From Actinoplanes cyaneus (GTDB lineage Bacteria; Actinomycetota; Actinomycetes; Mycobacteriales; Micromonosporaceae), in assembly GCF_016862095.1 (NCBI RefSeq), contig NZ_BOMH01000056.1:35049-99048 (forward strand): a stretch of 64,000 bases of DNA, in the 5' to 3' direction. Below are positions 57,707 through 64,000 of this stretch, one piece after another (within the stretch, counting starts at the first letter, position 1; every line of letters starts with the position of its first letter). Under the pieces are notes generated by a model. That model had not been told where the DNA came from. It did not search any database and saw only the letters and a list, made by a program, of their open reading frames with translations. Both the position numbers and the translations under genes were made by a program.

Positions 57707-58276
57707 TCAGGCCTGGAGAACGGCCTCGCCCTCGATCTCGATCTTGACCTTCTTGCTGACCATCACGCCGCCGCTCTCGAGCGCGACGTTCCAGCTGAGG
57801 TCCCAGTCGGTGCGGTCGATCTCGGTGGTGGCGCTGAAGCCGAAGACGTGCTGCCCGTACGGGCTGACGGTGGCGCCCTCGAACTCGACGACCAGCTCGA
57901 CCGGCTTGGTGATGCCCTTGATCGTCAGCTCGCCGTCGAGGACGAACTCGGTGCCGGCGTGCGACTTCACGCCCGTGCTCCGGTACTCCATGGTCGGGAA
58001 CTTCTCCGCCTCGAAGAAGTCACCGGCGCGCAGGTGGTTGTCACGGTCGACCTGACCGGTGCTGACGCTGGCGGTCTTGATCGACGCCGTCACCGAGGAC
58101 TCCAGCGGGTTGTCCGCCACCACGATGGTCGCGGTCGCCTCGCTGAACTGGCCACGGACCTTGCTGACCATGAGGTGCTTCACGACGAAGCCGACCCGCT
58201 TGTGCGCCGCGTCCAGCTCATACGTGCCGGCGGCCGGGAACTGCAGACCCTCGAACTCACGCGTGCTGACCGTCAT
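57707..58276 (-). CDS. YceI family lipid-binding protein
   Basis: A 189-residue protein (ATG 58276, MTVSTREFEGLQFPAAGTYE). YceI signature: YELDAAHKRVGFVVKHLMVS, VRGQFSEATATIVVADNPL, RDNHLRAGDFFEAEKFPTME, GELTIKGITKPVELVVEFEG and GFSATTEIDRTDWDLSWN. The fold is a lipocalin-like barrel binding isoprenoid lipids. No signal peptide, so cytosolic here. Divergent from a MarR gene across 101 bases, with a TTGACA -35 (complement of 58351-58356) and a TATAGT-like -10 on its own strand. Confidence 0.9.
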   Translation of the reverse strand: MTVSTREFEGLQFPAAGTYELDAAHKRVGFVVKHLMVSKVRGQFSEATATIVVADNPLESSVTASIKTASVSTGQVDRDNHLRAGDFFEAEKFPTMEYRSTGVKSHAGTEFVLDGELTIKGITKPVELVVEFEGATVSPYGQHVFGFSATTEIDRTDWDLSWNVALESGGVMVSKKVKIEIEGEAVLQA

Positions 58277-58320
58277 GACTTGTTCCTTCTCTCGAACTCT
58301 GGCGGGATGCTTGTCTGACA

Positions 58321-58377
58321 CAGCAACTATATGCGAAGCAATATTCCTCTTGTCAAGTGCCTGCTAGTGTTGACTAC
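58321..58377. promoter_or_regulatory. Divergent yceI/marR promoter and probable MarR operator
   Basis: Leftward TTGACA (58351-58356 complement) sits inside the palindrome CTTGTCAAG (58349-58357), and ATATGCGAAGCAATAT nearby is a second imperfect palindrome, so a repressor could block yceI. TAGTGT before GTG 58378 suggests a leaderless marR. Confidence 0.6.
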
Positions 58378-58863
58378 GTGAACACCGATCTGGACGACCC
58401 TCGCCTCACCGCGGTCGGCCTGCTGGCCGAGGCCTACACGGGTCTGATGAACCGCCTCGCCGCACAGTTCGAGCAGCACCGCCTCTCCCCGGTCGAGTTC
58501 GAGGTGCTGACGCGCCTCGCCCGCTCGCCCGGCAACCGACTCCGGATGACCGATCTCGCCGGCCAGACCACGCTCTCCACCAGCGGCGTGACCCGCGTCG
58601 TCGACCGGATGGAACGGGGCGGCCTGGTCCGCCGCGAGGCCTGCCCGACCGACCGGCGCAGCTCCTACGCGGTGATCACCGACGTCGGGCAGAGCCGGCT
58701 GGCCCAGGTTCTGCCGGGGCACCTCGAGCTGGTGCAGCAGTGGTATGTCGGGCTACTCCCGCCGGATCAGCTGGACGATCTGCTGGACTCGCTCCGCACG
58801 ATCCGCGACGCGGTCAATCCGTGCGCGACCGCCGGCAGCTCCGAATCGGTCACCTCCGCCTGA
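58378..58863 (+). CDS. MarR-family transcriptional regulator
   Basis: A 161-residue protein; GTG 58378 gives MNTDLDDPRLTAVGLLAEAY. Winged helix-turn-helix: LSPVEFEVLTRLARSPGNR, LRMTDLAGQTTLSTSGVTRV (recognition region), VDRMERGGLVRREACPTDRR and SSYAVITDVGQSRL wing. Dimerisation helices flank it. The divergent layout with yceI suggests autoregulation and control of yceI, with a small phenolic or lipid-like ligand as inducer (inference). Confidence 0.92.
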   Translation: MNTDLDDPRLTAVGLLAEAYTGLMNRLAAQFEQHRLSPVEFEVLTRLARSPGNRLRMTDLAGQTTLSTSGVTRVVDRMERGGLVRREACPTDRRSSYAVITDVGQSRLAQVLPGHLELVQQWYVGLLPPDQLDDLLDSLRTIRDAVNPCATAGSSESVTSA

Positions 58864-59121
58864 TCAGCAGCCGGCGCCCGGGCCCCGGCGCCGGACCGGC
58901 AGAACCACCGGCAGAACGGGCGAATTCCCTTGGCCGCGTGCACGGCGCGGCTAGTGTTGCGGCCCGGGGGATGCGGCGCGATCGAGGCGACTGACGGGGC
59001 TTTCGGGGGAGTCTTCGTTCTCGCCGCTTCGGGGCGCGGCGTCGCTGCGACCGGCACGCGTGGGGGGCACGCATCGCGCTGGTTGCGCACGCCGCGCCCG
59101 GGCCCAGCCCGGGCGCGTCGC

Positions 59122-59206
59122 CCAGGGTCTGTCTGGCGGATCACCCCAGTGTGAGGCGAGGCCCAGGCCACGCCGCGGCCCTGGTTCACCGCCGGACAGA
59201 CCCTGG
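59122..59206. mobile_element. Small non-coding inverted-repeat element (MITE-like, IS5-type ends)
   Basis: CCAGGGTCTGTCTGGCGG (59122-59139) is inverted as CCGCCGGACAGACCCTGG (59189-59206) with one mismatch, enclosing 49 bases that also fold. The GGGTCTGTC(T/C)GGCGG ends resemble IS5-family termini of Streptomyces-type insertion sequences. No transposase. It ends five bases from the stop of the neighbouring regulator gene and could also serve as its terminator. No clear target duplication is visible. Confidence 0.55.
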
Positions 59207-59210
59207 ATCT

Positions 59211-60527
59211 TCAGGGCACGACGCCGTCGCCGGAGGCGGTGGCCGGGGCGAGGCGCGCATGGCGCTTGCGGGCCTCCTCGAGCTCTCCCTCGGCCGCCGA
59301 GCGCTCGGTGGCGAAATCCCGGATCGCGGCCGGCAGCCGGAACCGGACGACGTCGTCGCCACTCACGTTGAGCAGGCCCAACGCGACGAGCCGGTCGAGC
59401 AGATGCACCACGTCGGCGCGATCACCGTCCGAAGTGTCCAGCATTGCCTCGGCATGCTCCCGCGACCACCGATGCCGGAACATCGCCAGCAGTCGCAACG
59501 CCCGCTGCTCGGGCGGCGCCAGCACCCGGTACGTTCCCGCAACCACGTCCTGCAGCGGGACGACCGGATGCGGCACCGGGACGGGGTAACTGGCGAGGAT
59601 CTCCGGGACGGTGAGCACCCGTCCACGGGCCGCGGCCAGCTCGATCGCGAGCGGCAACCCGCCGAGTCGCCGGACCAGGGCCGCGAGCGGGCCGATCTCG
59701 TGCGGCGCCAGGCGCGTCCGGCGCACCCGTCCGAGGCGTTCGAGAAAGAGACCGATCGCGGAGTACGGCGTCAGCTCCGCAACCGTCCCCACGGAGAGCT
59801 CCACCGGCGGGATCGTCAGCGGCGCCACCGGCCAGACCCGTTCCCCGGCGAACCCGGCCGGCTGCCGCCCGGTCGCCAGCAACCGCAGTCGTGGCATCCT
59901 GTCCAGCAGCCCGGTCAGCGCCTCCGCGGCTGCCGCGGCCGCACGGTCCACCCCGTCAACGAAGAGCAGCGCGGCCGCCGCGCCGAGGTGCCCGGGCAGC
60001 TCCCGCGCGCGGGCCGCCCCGAACCCGGCCGCCACGCTGTCGAGCAACTCGTCGGCGGTCGAGTCGTCGCCGACCGCGACGCCGGCCACCCCGCCCGGGT
60101 GACCGTCGGCCAGCCGGTGCGCGACAACCGTGGCGAGGCTGGTCTTGCCCACGCCGGCGACCCCGACCAGCGTCATCCCGCGCGGCCCGTCGGCTGCGGA
60201 GAGCAGGGCGACGACCTCGGCGATGTCGGCGTCCCGCCCGATCAGCTCGTCGGCCGTCGCGGCGCGCAGGAACGGGGTGCCGGAGGTGCCGTCGACGACC
60301 CGGCCGCGGGCAGCGTCCAGGAATTGCTCCCGATCGGAACCGGTCAGGCCCAGGGCGCCCACCAGCAGCTCGGCGGTTGTCCTCTGTGGACGTGAGGCGC
60401 GACCGCGCTCCAGATCACGGACCGTACGCACGCCGATGGCAGCGCGGAGGGCCAGCTCCTCCTGAGTCAGGCCGGCACGCCGTCGATAGTTGCGGAGCAG
60501 GACCGCGAAGCCCTGTTCGGACGCCAT
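59211..60527 (-). CDS. XRE-NTPase (NB-ARC/AAA-like) regulatory protein
   Basis: A 438-residue protein. An XRE helix-turn-helix occupies residues 8-65 (LLRNYRRRAGLTQEELALRA, IGVRTVRDLERGRASRPQR). A P-loop NTPase follows: LVGVAGVGKTSLATVV near 122-137 (Walker A), AALLFVDGVDRAAA near 190 (Walker B) and LRLLATGRQPAGFAGERVWP, then a winged-helix region. This is the STAND/SARP-like regulator layout without the long C-terminal repeats. It probably senses a ligand through ATP-dependent oligomerisation; target genes unknown. A MITE-like repeat abuts its 3' end. Confidence 0.85.
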   Translation of the reverse strand: MASEQGFAVLLRNYRRRAGLTQEELALRAAIGVRTVRDLERGRASRPQRTTAELLVGALGLTGSDREQFLDAARGRVVDGTSGTPFLRAATADELIGRDADIAEVVALLSAADGPRGMTLVGVAGVGKTSLATVVAHRLADGHPGGVAGVAVGDDSTADELLDSVAAGFGAARARELPGHLGAAAALLFVDGVDRAAAAAAEALTGLLDRMPRLRLLATGRQPAGFAGERVWPVAPLTIPPVELSVGTVAELTPYSAIGLFLERLGRVRRTRLAPHEIGPLAALVRRLGGLPLAIELAAARGRVLTVPEILASYPVPVPHPVVPLQDVVAGTYRVLAPPEQRALRLLAMFRHRWSREHAEAMLDTSDGDRADVVHLLDRLVALGLLNVSGDDVVRFRLPAAIRDFATERSAAEGELEEARKRHARLAPATASGDGVVP

Positions 60528-60611
60528 GCTGCGAACCTAGGCATCGGATTCGATCGAGGCGAACCCAGAAGGCCCTTTGTCGGGAATTCGACTCCGGAGA
60601 GTTACTAAAAC

Positions 60612-61769
60612 TTAAAGTCCGAGGCCTCGGGCGATCAACATCCGCTGGACCTCCGACGTGCCCTCGCCGATCTCCAGGATCTTGGCGTCCCGGTAGAAGC
60701 GGCCGACCGCTGACTCGTTCATGAAGCCGTAGCCGCCGTGCACCTGGGTCGCGTACCTACTGTTCTCCATGGCGGCGTTGCTGGCGTTCAGCTTGGCGAT
60801 CGCGGCGTACCGCTTGAAGTCCTCACCGGCGATCAGTCGCGCGGCCGCGTCGTAGTAGCCGAGCCGCGCCAGGTGGGCGCGCATCTCCATGTCCGCGATC
60901 ATGAACTGGACGGCCTGGTTGTCGCCGATCGCGCGGCCGAACGCGGTGCGCTGCTTCGCATAGGTCACCGACTCGTCGACGCAGCCCTGGGCCAGGCCGA
61001 CCGAGAGCGCAGCGATCGCGATGCGCCCCTCGTCGAGGATGCGCAGGAACTGGGCGAAACCACGGCCCCGCTCGCCGAGCAGGTTCTCGGCCGGGACCCG
61101 TACGTCGTCGAAGGAGAGCTCGTGCGTGTCCGACGCGCACCAGCCGACCTTCGAGTACTGCGGGGCCACGGTGAAGCCCGGGGTGCCGGACGGGACGATG
61201 ATTGTGGAGAGCTCACGGGAGCCGTCCGGGTTCGTCCCGGTCACCGCCATGACCGTGACCAGCGCCGTGATGTCGGTGCCGGAGTTGGTGATGAACGCCT
61301 TCGTCCCGTTGATCACCCACTCACCGGCTGCCTCGTCGAGCACCGCCCGGGTGGTGATGCCGGCCGCGTCCGACCCCGAGCCCGGCTCGGTCAGACCGAA
61401 GCCGGCCAGCGCCTCGCCACTGACCAGTTGCGGCAGCCAGCGCTGTTTCTGCGCCGTGGTGCCGTACCGGAAGATCGGCATCGCACCCAGGGAGACCCCG
61501 GCCTCCAGGGTGACCGCGACGGAGCTGTCGACGCGGGCGATCTCCTCCAGCGCGATGCAGAGCGCGAAGTAGTCGCCTCCCATCCCGCCGAACTCCTCGG
61601 GGAACGGCAGGCCGAACAGGCCCATCTTGCCCATCTGGCGGACCACGTCGTACGGGAAAGTCTTGTGCTCGTAATGATCGGCGATGACCGGCGCCACCTG
61701 TTCACGGGCGAACTGCCGGACACTGGCACGCAAATCCTCTAGCTCGTCGCCGAGCCGGAAATCCACCAT
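60612..61769 (-). CDS. Acyl-CoA dehydrogenase of a branched-chain/leucine-type operon
   Basis: A 385-residue medium-length flavoenzyme. Markers are FGLTEPGSGSDAAGITTRAV near 125-144, the FAD/ETF segment VGWCASDTHELSFDDVRVPA and the C-terminal QVHGGYGFMNESAVGRFYRD with catalytic-loop residues typical of short-chain ACDs. It follows the carboxyltransferase gene by 17 bases on the same strand. Such pairs (isovaleryl-CoA dehydrogenase-like with methylcrotonyl-CoA carboxylase beta) serve leucine/isovalerate breakdown; the specific substrate is not settled by sequence. Confidence 0.9.
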   Translation of the reverse strand: MVDFRLGDELEDLRASVRQFAREQVAPVIADHYEHKTFPYDVVRQMGKMGLFGLPFPEEFGGMGGDYFALCIALEEIARVDSSVAVTLEAGVSLGAMPIFRYGTTAQKQRWLPQLVSGEALAGFGLTEPGSGSDAAGITTRAVLDEAAGEWVINGTKAFITNSGTDITALVTVMAVTGTNPDGSRELSTIIVPSGTPGFTVAPQYSKVGWCASDTHELSFDDVRVPAENLLGERGRGFAQFLRILDEGRIAIAALSVGLAQGCVDESVTYAKQRTAFGRAIGDNQAVQFMIADMEMRAHLARLGYYDAAARLIAGEDFKRYAAIAKLNASNAAMENSRYATQVHGGYGFMNESAVGRFYRDAKILEIGEGTSEVQRMLIARGLGL

Positions 61770-61786
61770 CTCGCTATGCGCTTCCT

Positions 61787-63310
61787 CTAGACGGGAGTGA
61801 CCCCGTGACGGCGGCGGGAGAACGTGCGGTCCTTCCCGCGTGCCGTGGCGAATCGCCGGATCAGCTCGCCGCGCAGGTCACCGGGCTCGACCACGGCGTC
61901 CACGACGAGTTCGCTGGCCAGGCGCATGATGTCGATGTCGCGCTCGTATTCCGCGCGGCGTTCGGCGACGAAGGCGTCCCGGGCCTCCGGGTCCTCGATC
62001 GCCGCGATCTTGTTGGCGTAGACCGCGTTGACGGCGGCCTCGGCGCCCATCACCGCGATCTTGGCGGTAGGCAGCGCGATCGTGGCGTCCGGCTCGAAAC
62101 CGGGGCCGGCCATGGCATAGAGACCAGCGCCGTAGGCCTTGCGGACCACCACGCAGATCTTCGGCACCGTGGCCTCGGAGATCGCGGTGATCATCTTCGC
62201 GCCGTGCCGGATGATCCCCTGCTTCTCCACCGCCGAGCCGACCATGAAACCGGGCACGTCGGCGAGGAACAGCAACGGGATGTTGAAAGCGTCGCAGAGT
62301 TGCACGAACCGGCTCGCCTTGTCGGCCGAGTCGACGAAGAGGACGCCGCCCTTGAACATCGAGTTGTTGCCGAGCACGCCGACCACCTCGCCGTCCAGCC
62401 GGGCGAACCCGACGGTCAGCTCGCGCGCCCACAACGCCTGGATCTCGAAGAACGAGCCCTCGTCGACCAGACCCTTGACATACCTGCGCATGTCGAAGGC
62501 CTGCCGCTCACTGGCCGGAACCAGGGCGGCGAGATCGGCCCCGGAGGCCCCGGCCGCTGACACCGAAGGCGGGCGCTCGGTCCAGTTCTGCGGCACATAG
62601 GACAGATAGGTGCGCACGACGTCCAGCGCGTCCTGCTCGGTCTTGCAGAGGAAGTGGCCGACGCCGGACTCGGCGCAGTGCACGCGGGCGCCGCCCATCG
62701 CCTCGAGCGTCGTCTTCTCCCCGGTGACCATCTCGACCATGCGGTCGGAGCCCAGATACATACTCGCGTTGCCCTCGACCATCGCGACGACGTCGCAGAA
62801 GGCCGGAATGTACGCCCCACCGGCCGCCGACGGGCCGAACAGCGCGCAGATCTGCGGGATGGCGCCGGACGCCTTGACCTGGGTGTGGAAGATCTTCCCG
62901 GCGCCACGGCGGCCGGGGAAGAGGTCGACCTGGTCGGTGATCCGGGCGCCGGCCGAGTCGACCAGGTAGATCATCGGGACGCCGAGCTGGTAGGCCCGCT
63001 CGATCACGCGGACGATCTTCTCCACCGTGCGGGCGCCCCACGAACCGGCCTTGACCGTGGAATCGTTGGCCATCACGCACACGTCACGGCCGCCGACCCG
63101 GGCGGTTCCGGTGATCACGCCGTCGGCGGGCAGCCCCTCGGCGAGACTGTTGGCATAGAGCCCGTCCTCGACGAAGGAACCCTCGTCGGCCAGGAGAGCG
63201 ACCCGCTCCCGGGCGAAGAGCTTGCCCTTCGCCGCGTTGGCCGCGTGGTAGCGCTCCGCGCCGCCGGCCAGGACACGCTTGCGGACCTGCGCCAGCGCGT
63301 CGGCGTCCAT
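61787..63310 (-). CDS. Acyl-CoA carboxylase beta (carboxyltransferase) subunit
   Basis: A 507-residue protein. AccD/PccB landmarks are RERVALLADEGSFVEDGLYA, RVGGRDVCVMANDSTVKAGS, YLVDSAGARITDQVDLFPGR, FGPSAAGGAYIPAFCDVVAM, LGNNSMFKGGVLFVDSADKA and FLADVPGFMVGSAVEKQGII. It moves the carboxyl group from biotin on the alpha subunit to an acyl-CoA; the RITDQVDLFPGR form and the acyl-CoA dehydrogenase partner point to methylcrotonyl-CoA. Biotin carboxylase is not in the window and may lie off the edge or elsewhere. Two tandem palindromes lie 40-69 bases upstream. Confidence 0.9.
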   Translation of the reverse strand: MDADALAQVRKRVLAGGAERYHAANAAKGKLFARERVALLADEGSFVEDGLYANSLAEGLPADGVITGTARVGGRDVCVMANDSTVKAGSWGARTVEKIVRVIERAYQLGVPMIYLVDSAGARITDQVDLFPGRRGAGKIFHTQVKASGAIPQICALFGPSAAGGAYIPAFCDVVAMVEGNASMYLGSDRMVEMVTGEKTTLEAMGGARVHCAESGVGHFLCKTEQDALDVVRTYLSYVPQNWTERPPSVSAAGASGADLAALVPASERQAFDMRRYVKGLVDEGSFFEIQALWARELTVGFARLDGEVVGVLGNNSMFKGGVLFVDSADKASRFVQLCDAFNIPLLFLADVPGFMVGSAVEKQGIIRHGAKMITAISEATVPKICVVVRKAYGAGLYAMAGPGFEPDATIALPTAKIAVMGAEAAVNAVYANKIAAIEDPEARDAFVAERRAEYERDIDIMRLASELVVDAVVEPGDLRGELIRRFATARGKDRTFSRRRHGVTPV

Positions 63311-63349
63311 CGTTCCCCCTCGTCAACGTTCCGTGCCGCCCACGCGCCC

Positions 63350-63379
63350 TTAACGGTCGTTAGGCTTAACGAGCGTTAG
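63350..63379. promoter_or_regulatory. Two tandem palindromes TTAACG-NN-CGTTAG upstream of the carboxyltransferase operon
   Basis: TTAACGGTCGTTAG (63350-63363) and TTAACGAGCGTTAG (63366-63379) are spaced 16 bases centre to centre, as for a TetR-type repressor binding as two dimers. Confidence 0.72.
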
Positions 63380-63489
63380 GCTATCGCAAACGAAGATCGG
63401 CGGCAACGACGAACAACGCCGAGGGCACGGAGCGCGGCGACGAATAGCGACGCCGGCTCGGGCTACGGCGCAAGGTCCGGGAACGACGA

Positions 63490-63521
63490 ACGGGAGCCCC
63501 CGCGAGTGCGGAGGCTCCCGT
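63490..63521. terminator. Hairpin terminator after the Asp/Gly/Lys-repeat gene
   Basis: ACGGGAGCC (63490-63498) pairs with GGCTCCCGT (63513-63521), downstream of the leftward gene ending at 63592. Confidence 0.78.
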
Positions 63522-63591
63522 CCCGGTTACCGGCGCGTGGAGGAGCACCGGTGTGCGGACGACGCCCGGGACGGCGCCGCCGGCTTGCGCG

Positions 63592-64000
63592 TCAGCGCAG
63601 GGTGTAGAGCAGGTCCAGGCCACCCAGGCTGCCGGTCATGCCGTGGACCGAGGTGCTCTCGATCGACTTACGGCCACCGGTCTTGTCGCCGTAGGTGTCC
63701 GGGCTGACGTCGCCGTAGCCCTTGTCACCCTTGACGTTGCCCTTGTTGCCGTTGCCCTTGTTGCCGCCCTTGACGTCGCCGTAGCCGGTGTCGTCGTCCT
63801 TGACGTCGCCGTAGCCGTTGTCGTCGCCCTTGACGTTGCCCTTGTTGTCGTTGCCCTTGTGGCCGGTCTTGTGACCGTTGCCCTTGTGGCCGCCGTTGCC
63901 GTAGCCGTTGTCGTCGCCCTTGACGTCACCGTGGTCGTCGTCGTTGCTGTAGCCCTGGTCGTCGTTCACGATCGGGGCCGAGCCACCACCGTTGCTGTGA
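63592..64000 (-). CDS. Asp/Gly/Lys/Asn-rich repeat protein (5' end beyond the window)
   Basis: The frame is open to the right edge (residues HSNGGGSAPI before a possible GTG start at 63969), so the real start probably lies outside and a signal peptide could be there. The visible 135 residues are built of imperfect repeats such as GNVKGDDNGYGDVKDDDTGY and KGNGNKGNVKGDKGYGDV, highly charged and Gly-rich, ending STSVHGMTGSLGGLDLLYTLR. No known domain. The composition suggests a secreted or surface matrix protein, or a metal-binding disordered protein; undecidable here. Confidence 0.6.
   Translation of the reverse strand, partial: HSNGGGSAPIVNDDQGYSNDDDHGDVKGDDNGYGNGGHKGNGHKTGHKGNDNKGNVKGDDNGYGDVKDDDTGYGDVKGGNKGNGNKGNVKGDKGYGDVSPDTYGDKTGGRKSIESTSVHGMTGSLGGLDLLYTLR

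Noticed and set aside
58864..59121. Possible small genes between marR and the MITE-like element
   Set aside because: Frames on both strands are Arg/Pro/Gly-rich without ribosome binding sites; no support for coding.

Overview
The window is high-GC actinobacterial DNA, most likely from Actinoplanes or a close relative in the Micromonosporaceae. The grounds are codon use, frequent GTG and TTG starts, families such as DUF397 and DUF2637, class E sortase and CrgA, and the crgA / trpG-pknB-pknA-pbpA-rodA-pstP-fhaB-fhaA block. In mycobacteria that block lies close to oriC, so this may be origin-proximal chromosome. No oriC, rRNA, CRISPR array, integrase or complete insertion sequence is visible.

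Positions 1 to about 13,200 are the right-hand part of an integrated mobile element (prophage or actinobacterial ICE; not decidable here). It has a phage-type family A DNA polymerase fragment, a sigma-like factor, a C5 cytosine methyltransferase, a DUF2637 membrane/HTH protein and many small accessory genes. Its genes share a 20-bp imperfect palindrome, TGCG-N12-CGCA, carrying a TGACG core. Nine strict and two degenerate copies sit just upstream of starts, usually with a -10-like hexamer 20-22 bases from the first T. I noticed none in the rest of the window. Nested inside the element (about 5,870-12,010) is a motif-free cargo block of apparently lower GC. It holds a radical SAM/SPASM enzyme with a 56-aa peptide behind it, two small partner proteins, an APH-like kinase, an XRE-TPR regulator and a HAD protein. 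This is a candidate uncharacterised RiPP-type locus and the best lead for a new system. At the right edge an element gene runs in frame into the chromosomal thioredoxin-NHL gene.

13.2-35.4 kb is ordinary chromosome: pxpA, a hemolysin III protein, a SixA-like phosphatase, a secreted subtilase, a FadE-type acyl-CoA dehydrogenase, a SpoIIE phosphatase, dcd, tRNA-Gly(CCC), a large secreted repeat protein, two CNNM/CBS membrane proteins and an EtfD-like Fe-S membrane oxidoreductase. fadE and etfD, partners in beta-oxidation electron transfer, carry near-identical palindromes (TTACCC-N4-GTAA) upstream; a third lies between pxpA and the hemolysin III gene.

35.5-49.4 kb is the growth and division signalling block: crgA, DUF881, class E sortase, trpG, then leftward pknB, pknA, pbpA, rodA, pstP, fhaB and fhaA with overlapping or near-abutting ends, followed by tRNA-Leu(CAG). 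The PASTA kinase pair, PP2C phosphatase and FHA proteins form a reversible Ser/Thr phosphorylation circuit acting on the PbpA/RodA wall-synthesis pair.

49.7-64 kb holds a WecG/TagA glycosyltransferase, several membrane or hypothetical proteins, a lone DUF397, a PASTA protein, a GCS2-type ligase, a divergent yceI/marR pair, a small IS5-like inverted-repeat element, an XRE-NTPase regulator, a carboxyltransferase/acyl-CoA dehydrogenase operon preceded by two tandem palindromes, and an edge-truncated Asp/Gly/Lys repeat protein. Strong hairpins separate most convergent units.
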